Assembly (NCBI GenBank): GCA_030844895.1 | Contig: CM061232.1 | Coordinates: 87,423,769-87,487,768 of the forward strand | Length of the DNA: 64,000 bases | Origin: Ambrosia x helenae | Taxonomy: Eukaryota > Streptophyta > Magnoliopsida > Asterales > Asteraceae | Direction: 5' to 3' | Shown here: one piece after another, positions 55,951-64,000 of the stretch | How positions within the stretch are numbered: position 1 is the first letter of the stretch | Layout: each line of letters begins with the position of its first letter | Made by a program: the position numbers and the translations under genes | Notes under the pieces: model-generated | What the model saw: the letters and a program-made list of their open reading frames with translations, nothing else | Told to the model about the DNA's origin: nothing | The model's database searches: none

Positions 55951-56580
55951 GGCTATTAACGCCACCACAGGATGCATGATTAACCGTCCGGCGTTTTTAA
56001 CGTTATTTTCATGAAATTAGTAAAATAACGTTAAAATTAGTGCAATTATACATTTTCCCCGAGAGCCCACACATATATACATTATATGTGCACACCGCAA
56101 GCAGGGCTTAATATGTATGTATATATTTCCTGTTTTTTTTCTGATGAGAAATGCTTTGTTGAGGTTATAGAAAGTCATTGTTTAAAAGGAGTTAAAGATA
56201 GAATGTTTAAACGCAGAAGATGATTTAAAAGTAAACAAAGTATTTAATTTTTTTAACATTTTTTTACGGCGAATATCAACTTAACGGTGCTTAATCGCAC
56301 CCCCCTTTCTGGGGAGCCTAATGTCCCACTCCAGCCAGACTATATTATTTTAACCGGACCCACGCTGGCACAAGAGTTTGGCCTGGTATACACCGGGAAA
56401 CCCCACAGAGACCAGCCCCATGCAAGTAGAGAACATGCGATTTGCTCCTCGTATAAGTCAAACACAGGTCTCATCAGTAAAATTAGGATGCCTCAACAAT
56501 ATTGCCCTCGCATATCGTTAAAGTTTGGAAAGTTATGGGTAAATGGCAGTGTGATAGTGACCTATGTCAATTTAAAGGTA
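55951..56580. other. Unassigned DNA
   Basis: No gene. 56286-56480 is less AT-rich than its surroundings and may be an old retroposon, but I see no diagnostic ends. Confidence 0.3.
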
Positions 56581-56589
56581 TTCAATTAA

Positions 56590-57497
56590 GGGAAAATTAT
56601 TGGAATAGCCTTTGACTGGGCAACATCACCAAAATAGCCACTTCCCATGACTTTGGAGAGTCGGCTCCCAGATTCCGAGGAGGTGGAAGCGACTCCGGAG
56701 ATGCCACCGGGGCTGCCTAATGAAATGACGCCATTTGTCTGTTTTTCCTGCGAACCGTCTCAGAAACGGCTCCATGCCGCCGTGGCGTCTCCAGGGAGGT
56801 GGGAGACGGAACAAAGACGCCAAAGACCGGCAGACATCATAAATACGTCTCCGGCACCACCCCACCACCTGTTCCGTTTCTCTCTCTTTTCTCCGGAACC
56901 ACCACCACAACCACCGGTCTTTGGCGTGAAATCTGAACACGTGTCAGCTATCAACCATATTTGTAGAATTTTATGGTGAGGATGAGGAGGTACGCTGTGT
57001 TGAACTCCGGAGACGTTTCCAGGAATTGGGACCTGTGAAGCCTCACGGAAAGTAAAAGATTGGCTGGTTGTTGAGATGGTGGTGGTGGGTGTGGAGGTGG
57101 GGTTGGGGTTGGTGGTAGGTGGTTGCTGTGGAGGTGGAGATGGTGGTGGTGGTTGATGTGGATGTGGAGGTGGTGATGGTGGTGGTTATTATGGAGGTGG
57201 ATGGTAGTGACAAGTGGTGTGAGGGAGACCCGAAGTGAGAGAGAATAGAGACGGACATGGCTTCTTGAAGAATATTAATGACGGTGGGTCAGAATATTAA
57301 TGATGGTGACGTGTGTCAGCTATCAACAATTTTGTAGATTTTTTAATTATATTTTTGAATATGTGTCGGTTAGTCATTGGTCTTCCACTGAAGTCTCACG
57401 AAGACGTCTCGGGACCTGGGAACGGTCTCTCCAAAGACGGTTAGGGTGGCTATTTCAGTGAAAACCCACGGTCAAAGGCTATTCCGGTGATTTTCCC
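56590..57497. mobile_element. Mutator-type non-autonomous element (908 bp)
   Basis: Terminal inverted repeats of about 50 bp (GGGAAAAT..GGAATAGCCTTTGAC at the left, its complement at the right) and a 9-bp target duplication TTCAATTAA/TTTAATTAA (56581-56589, 57498-57506; one difference). The inside is GC-rich, with GAGACG/CGTCTC words and a (GGT/GGTGGA)n stretch at about 57073-57203. There is no transposase. The GC-rich core may be a captured gene piece, but I do not recognise a protein. Confidence 0.75.
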
Positions 57498-57506
57498 TTT
57501 AATTAA

Positions 57507-58574
57507 TGCAATACATTACCTTTTTTTTTTGTCTTATTTGATTTTTTACTTTATTTCTTTACTCTATTACTTGTCGGTGTATTATTTTTTTATGAGTTTA
57601 TGATCCTTAAGTGTAGTTATTTTTTGCAAATAGTGGAAACCCATGTGTTGTGGCGGGACGAAAATTTGCACTGCAATATCCGTTCTTGAAGAGTACTTAC
57701 ACTTTTTCCCCTCATCTTTAACTAACTTTTAGTTATTTAAAGAGTAGTTACACTTTTACAAGTTTTTTCCCATCTAGGTGTAGATAGAAAAAAATATTTA
57801 CTTAAATGTGTACTTTTCTTTATCCCTTTTATTTTTACCCAATATATAGTTTTGCTATATATTTTCAATAAAAAAAATAAAATTAGAACAAACAAAATCG
57901 TCAAAAATGTTGCTTGATTATTTTTTTGTATAAAATCAAAAATTCTACAAACACAAAAATCTACAAAAATTCTGCAATAATTCAAATAATTCAACTAAAT
58001 TCTGGAAAAAATAAAATTCTCCATAATAATACAACTAGAGAGATGATATACGTGATAAACAACATGATAAATATGATGATAAATATGATAATTCAAGGAT
58101 TTGTATGATAAATTTGACCTGCTACAAGTTATATGTGTAACCTTAATCATTTGTTGATAAACCCAAACCAAGAATCAAAGACTATAGGTATCGATTCTTT
58201 AATATTTGTCTGGCCTACCTCATCACAATCACCTTTGCTGCCTCAATCATCCATATTTATTTCTCTTAACACAAGATCATTTTAAAGAATATAGTTATCA
58301 ATTCTTTAATATTTGTACCAAGTTATTGAAAGTAAAAATTTACACAATAATATTCGGCAAACAGTTACGATGGTTCCCAAATGAACGTGTTGCCTCAATT
58401 ATCTATTTCATAATTACAATAAGGGAGAGGCTAACCTAAAAAACTTCTGAACATAGAAGTGTAAGAAAGGCAAACAGCGCAACACGTGGCATTAGCAAAA
58501 AGAATGTATTCTTGTCCACCACCATAATTATTGAGTTTTTTGAAGTTCCACCTCCATTTTTAAATGTCCATAAA
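57507..58574. other. AT-rich DNA, nothing recognised
   Basis: About 1.07 kb of AT-rich sequence without gene motifs or clear repeat ends on either strand. Confidence 0.5.
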
Positions 58575-58925
58575 TTTTTCATACTACATTATTTTTTTTT
58601 AAATTCACTATAAAAACAAGTTTTTTATCCTCTTTCATTTGCATACAACATTGCTATATTTCAAAAAAATTGTTGGGTTGATCACTTGCGTAATTATCAG
58701 GTATAACTTGTGTAATTATCATGTATAACTTGCGTAATTATAATTACGCAAGTTATACTTGATAATCACGCAAGTTTAACCTGATAATCACGCAAGTTAT
58801 CAACCCAACAATTATTTTTATATAAACTATAATAATAGGGTATGTAAATGAAAGAGGATAAAAAAAACTTGTTTTTATGGTGTATGTTTTTTTTTTAAAT
58901 AATGTTGTGTGAAAAAGTTGTGGAT
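58575..58925. mobile_element. Foldback (palindromic) element
   Basis: A long imperfect inverted repeat centred near 58743, with arms of about 170 bp. The inner arms contain repeated ACTTGCGTAATTAT words. The outer arms contain ATCCTCTTTCATTT and its complement (58629 and 58848). A diverged direct copy of the right arm follows at about 58990-59060. Target duplications were not found. Confidence 0.65.
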
Positions 58926-59266
58926 AGTAAGAAAACCCACTTAACACGTATTATTTTTTTCAATTTTAATATAGCAATGTAGTACTCATATTAAAGATAG
59001 AAAAACGCTTGTTAATATGGTGATTTTTTTTTTAAAATAATATCATATGAAAAAATTATACTTGGTTTAAAATGATTGGGAATTGGTATGTGCGTTGCAT
59101 ATGGAGAAAGAAAGTCACCAAATGTGGTTTTTCCTTTTATGCCTTTCTCCTAATTTAACATTTATTTTTTTCATCAAACTAATCTCAACACTTTAAATCT
59201 AAGATCAATGGATCAAAATCCTTCTCACCCTTCCTAGAAAAATGAGTCCTTTGTATTTGATCCTAC

Positions 59267-60280
59267 TAGGGGTGTCCTTTTTAACCGATAACCATAAACC
59301 GAACCGAACCCGAAGTGACCGGACCCGAGAAAGTACTTACCCGATTAAACCGAACCCGATTAATTGTCATACCCGAACCCGACATGGTCTTTAGGGTCGG
59401 TCTTCGGATTAGTTTTGTATAATTCGGGTTGACCCGAATAACCCGAACAATTAAAAAAATATGTACTATTCAGTTTGTATATTATCATGTATATAGTATT
59501 TATTAAATCATTAAAACTATCTCTTCACATTCCTGATTGAATTCCTCCTATGATCAGCCATTTTTATCACAAGAATTCCCTTAATTCGTATATGTATTCA
59601 ACCAAAATCACCTATATGTATTCAATCAAAATCCACTGACTAACGTGTTTCATCCCTTCTACAATAAGCCCTCTTGAAGGATTCAAGGTAACAAAGTTCA
59701 TATGTGAATATGGTTCAAATTTTTTCTGTTCTGTTATGGTTCTATATTCTATTGTATTAATTTTAAAATGTTTTTCTAAATGTATAGGTAAGTTGCGTAG
59801 TCTATTATATTAATTTACTTCCATGTCAAGTTGATATATTTAAGATAATATATTTATGATAATGAACTATGAACACATTCAACTTTGTTATACTTCCTAA
59901 GTAAATTGATATATTTTAGTAAGTAGCGTTTTAGAAGCTTGTTGTAAATGGTAAAAAAAAAATAGAATACATTAACGAATGTAACAAATAAAAGGAATAC
60001 ATGTTTAGGTTTTATTTTACACATATTGCAGTCCAAATGGATGGAAATACACAACCTAAATGGCTGGAAATATGCAGCCCAAATGGCTGGAAATATGTAC
60101 CTCAAACACCCAAACCATTTAACCGATAACCACTTAACCCAACCCGAAAAACCCCAACCCGATTAGCCCTACAACCGATAACCATTTAACTAGATTAGGT
60201 TGGTTATCGGGTAATATTTTTCACCACCCCAAACTCGAATAAACCGATAACCGAAAACCAAACCTGATGAACACCCCTAG
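59267..60280. mobile_element. hAT-type non-autonomous element (1014 bp)
   Basis: Ends TAGGGGTGT...ACACCCCTA with a perfect 8-bp target duplication GATCCTAC (59259-59266, 60281-60288), both diagnostic of hAT. The subterminal parts are rich in ACCGATAACC/CCGAACCCG words on both strands, possible transposase sites. There is no transposase gene. Confidence 0.9.
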
Positions 60281-60288
60281 ATCCTACA

Positions 60289-61206
60289 TTCTTTTGCCAA
60301 GATTTTGGGGGTGTTGTAGCTAAAGAGAACCAACTCTTCATTGCTGTGAAATTTTACTAAAATAATCTAGCTTCTTAACGGTGGTTAAATCCTACATACA
60401 TGTGTAGATCTAGTTAGTTTTTTCCTTACATGGAATGAAGTAGTGGTTAACTATTGATACTTTAGAACTCAATGGAACCACTTCTTTTAATATAACTTGG
60501 GAAGGTATTTTGAGGGATATTCAACCTTGAATGTGTACATATGAGTTAGTTTTCTTGTGGGAGAATGAAGAGTTACACATTTCTTTTTCCATGAGAAATG
60601 AAATGAAGAAGGAAGGGGTTTAAGTTAGTTTTATAAAATATGTCTTGGATAATACATGTATTTTGTATATCTTGATATTTAATAAATTTAGTTAGATTCT
60701 ATTGAATTAGATGGAATATTTAAATTGGATTGTGTTGAATTTGCAATTCATATTTAACTGGGCTTGCATACAGAGCCTTAAACAAACATATACTGTTTTG
60801 GGCCTAGCCCAACGAAACTGACCTATATTTGGTTACTCTATTAGTTCTTAATCAATTTAAAGCAATTCCCTAAATTATTACCTAACGTGTAACAAAATAA
60901 TTAGAGGATTAAAGTATAATAAAAAAATGGAATTGAAATTTGGGTTTTTACATTTAGACCCCCCAAAAGTTTGTAGGCTCAATTTGGACAAATTCATGTT
61001 GTAGTATTATGCTATTAAATTTTGATAGATATAATCTTGTTGTAGTTTAATGGAAACTATTCTTCATAGTGGTTGTGGAGATATCAACCACACTTTTTAA
61101 TTTTGCATGTTTGTATTCTTTCTAAATTAAAAAGCCTATAGGCCCAATAAAATATCCAAGTTTTGTCGTTGGGCCAATAATATAAATCAAAAACTGTCAC
61201 AACCTA
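60289..61206. other. Unassigned AT-rich DNA
   Basis: About 0.9 kb without recognisable genes, LTR ends or terminal repeats. Confidence 0.5.
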
Positions 61207-61500
61207 TGTCACACCACGCCAATGGCGGAAACACGTGGCGCAAAGCTCGAAGGCATATCAAAGTCAAGATTAACACAAACTATATTTAATCAGAAAAGAT
61301 TAATTTATTTGGATGTCGAAAACGAGTATCTCGTTACAATGTTGCACAAGCATTACATAAAACAATGTACATTAAGTTTCAATGTGGGGGTATTTCCGTT
61401 TATGTTCCAACCCATTGGTAACAATAGATGAAACCCCGACCAGTATCCGACATCCCGAATTCCACCGCACTAGCCCCATATCTATTCAACACTTAGTTAC

Positions 61501-62215
61501 CTGAAAGATATGTTTAAAAAGACGTCAATATATAAAATATTGGTGAGTTCATAGGTTTTAGTTTCATAACAACAACATTTTCGCAACCATCGACTCGACT
61601 CACTTTACCGTATAATTATTTTCCCATTAAATAATTATACTAGGATCTTGTCGATCGATATTTAGTTTCATGACAACATTTTCACAACCATCGACTCGAC
61701 TCACTTTACCGTATAATTATTTTCCCATTTAAATAATTATACTAGGATCTTGTCGATCGATATTTCGTGTTTACAACATGTGCGAAACCTACACAACTTG
61801 TGGCCTTTGTAAGGAGTAGCTAGCTCCTACAAACTATGATGATGAGCAATCCCTTGAGCCCCATAACCAAACCAAGACTAATAATAATGCCCCGCTCCAA
61901 GTCGTTTCTCGGAACCCAACGACTTAATTTCAGAATACGTGCACCCCTGGCATACGCCGATGCATAATCGACGCTATCGATTAGGGGTGGGCCTTGTCAG
62001 GCACCAATAGTACTATCCAAATATTCCTTCGGTTTCATTTCCCTGAATTAATGGTTACAGAAGAGAGGACTCAACCCCGAGTGGCGATCACTGCTCAAGT
62101 ACTCATCATACCACTTATCACATTTTAACCTTTGAAAACATTTCAACATGTGACAACGTTTGACAAACATATCTTTCCCCCAGTTAAAACAATAAAATGG
62201 GGCCGTGAAACTCAC
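61501..62215 (-). promoter_or_regulatory. Intron-like module in LTR H
   Basis: Minus strand donor ATCAG|GTGAGT at 62215 and acceptor ATATCTTTCAG|G at 61501 (715 bp). ATAGTACTAT at 62007-62016 is followed on that strand by TGGTGCCTGACAAGGCCCA. Confidence 0.5.
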
Positions 62216-62794
62216 CTGATGTACAGCGTACAATCAAATAGCAGAGAATAGCAAGCCCGTGATCAAGCACCTACGAATGTCCTAGTGCGTGTAAGTCACT
62301 AAGTCTATAGCGTGTGCTTTTCCGGCAAGTTGTACACCCAACTCCCAACATCACCATTTACATATAATTCCCCGTTTAATTAAACATATGTCCTAGGTCC
62401 GTTGGTGATGAACTACCATTGTTACGAGTTACATTTATACTTTCATGAATATTAATTAACTTGTATAATATTTTTCTCGACTCAACTTCACTTAACGTAT
62501 AATTACTTTCCCATTAAGTAATTATACTTAAGATCTCGTCGTTCGATATAATATTTTTACCGCTCGACACGACTCACGTTACCGTATATTTATTTTCCCA
62601 TTCAAATAAATATACTAAGGCCTTGTCGTTCGATAATATATTTTTAACGCCCAACTCGACTCACCACACCGTATATTTACTCTCCCATTAAGTAAATATA
62701 CTAGGATCTCGTCGGTTCGGTATACATATATATATTATTTACTCGTCTCGGTTTTCCTTCCCGTATATTTACTTTCCCCATTAAGTAAATATAC
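61610..62794 (-). repeat. Six covarying hairpins in LTR H
   Basis: Hairpins at 61610-61640, 61711-61742, 62497-62527, 62584-62615, 62671-62701 and 62763-62794. Each has an 11-12 bp perfect stem beginning GTATA and a TCCCATT-type loop. Most are preceded by CGACTC-type words and followed by ACTAGGATCTCGTCG-type words. Stem bases differ among copies but remain paired. Confidence 0.9.
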
Positions 62795-64000
62795 TAGAAT
62801 TTCGTCGAACCGAACATATATATATATGTATTTTCCTCGTTAAGTCCATACGTCCGTTTAACGTTTTTAATCGTTAGATTATTTACGTTATATTTTCTCC
62901 CACGAATATTTTTCCAACACTTAGGAAAGTGTTATGTAAATTTTTCACCCAAATTATATATATTTTAACTCCTTAAAATATATTTTTACTCATCTTGACG
63001 TAATGATATTTTTCTCGTTTGTCCGCTTTTACGTCTTAGTTCGTTAACACGTCCAAGTCCGATTTCTTAACTTATATGTGATTACATAGTTAATCTTTTT
63101 CCAAGTCTTCCAATATGTGCTTTCTAGAAGTATTATTCAACTTTCTAATTCCCAACACATATTACTTGGAAGTTTTATAAACACTTTTATATTTTTAACG
63201 CAAAACTTGACAACTTATATACAAAAATGTTCCAACACTTTTATATTCCCATTTATATAAAAGTGTTCATTTCTATATAAGTTCTCCCAAGTTTTAGTTT
63301 ATCTATCATTTTTATAAAAACCTTTGTTTTTATATAAATCCATATGTTAGAAAAAAGTCCATATTTTTATAAAACTCCATTTTATAACACCTTTATACAA
63401 AATACATGTGTATGTTCACTAGTATTTACCACTTTAACAAGTCTTATATCCTTAAGTTAAGATGATTAAAATCACTTTCAAGTTCATCCAAGTTTCATTA
63501 ACAAGTGTTACCCAAATCACTATTTTTCTTCAAGTGTTCACGATCTTAGTAAAAACTACAAGAATACTTAACATCCATCACTAAACTTTTCAATTTATTC
63601 ACACTAACTAAACACCATTTTAGTCTTTAAAATCATATGTTTCATCATGAAAAGCTTAATCAAGTTAACCCTTTGTACAACTTGCTTCTAGATAATAAAC
63701 ATAAACTTTTAAAGACAAAAACAAGATCAAGAATACTTACAACTAGCACAAGGCTAGGAAAGCCAACAATGCTTGATTTTGATGGAGTTTAGTGTGTTCT
63801 TCCTATGTGGTTAAGCTCCTAGCTTGAAACATACAATGGGGGTTTGGAAGATGGATGTTTATAAGTAAATTTGTAGAGTTTAAGCTTGAAAAAAAAGTGT
63901 GTGTGTGGCCTTGAGAGTCCACGGCTCAAAGGGAAAAAGAAAGGAAGAGTTTGATCAAATGTTTAAGCTTGTAATCTCTTAATATCTCCTCATATCTCCC

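Larger units (their letters stand above)
61207..64000 (-). repeat. LTR H, partial (runs past the window end)
   Basis: Begins TGTCACACCACGCC followed by AATGGCGGAAAC, like the CCGATGGCGGAAAC start of LTRs A to D but clearly diverged. No PBS lies on its left, so this is an outer end: a solo LTR or a 3' LTR in minus orientation. It contains an intron-like module (61501-62215) and six covarying hairpins (61610-62794). The right end is not in the window. Confidence 0.8.

Overview
This is repeat-dense nuclear DNA from a flowering plant. No intact host gene, rRNA gene or functional tRNA gene was found. The mix of Ty3 elements with long LTRs, a Sirevirus-type third ORF, Athila pol, an Ale-like copia and Helitrons with retained host introns suggests a eudicot. 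The ORF3 and gag types suggest Asteraceae, but that is an impression from memory and was not tested.

Layout. 1-5014: internally deleted Ty3 element (+) with broken gag and 3' LTR. 5015-11703: 3' part of a Sirevirus-like copia element (ORF3, PPT, LTR), split by a 2.4 kb solo LTR with 5-bp TSD CTAAC. 11704-16880: decayed Athila pol, 3' non-coding part and the start of its LTR. 16881-17924: part of another LTR (-). 17925-18756, 36684-37908 and 44313-46508: one copia element (gag; protease and integrase; RT and RNase H; start of 3' LTR), opened by later insertions. 18757-21368 and about 28985-36683: two pieces of a gag-only Ty3 family (-), probably a collapsed LTR-internal-LTR tandem. Between them lie an Athila-type LTR fragment and about 6.3 kb of Helitron DNA (21445-27788), which carries exon-intron fragments of a UDP-glucose 4-epimerase gene and a SEC12-like WD40 gene, plus a SINE. 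37909-44312: hairpin-crowded non-coding DNA, PBS and LTR of a further Ty3 element (-). 46509-54776: a complete gag-only Ty3 element (-) with TSD AAACC inside the copia 3' LTR. 54777-64000: sparse DNA with an Au-like SINE, a Mutator-type element, a foldback element, a hAT-type element and part of another long LTR.

Main point. The long LTRs, though of at least three unlike families, share a layout: TATA box, a long leader, a consensus 5' splice site followed by a C-run/G-run pair, and a 3' splice site close to the LTR end. Most also carry a self-complementary core between the two splice sites. Several LTRs carry tandem hairpins whose stem bases change in complementary pairs, most clearly six hairpins at 61610-62794. 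LTRs of one family also hold a divergent pair of tRNA-like box A/box B modules either side of the TATA box. This points to selected leader-RNA or DNA structure in these LTRs and is the strongest candidate here for an undescribed system.
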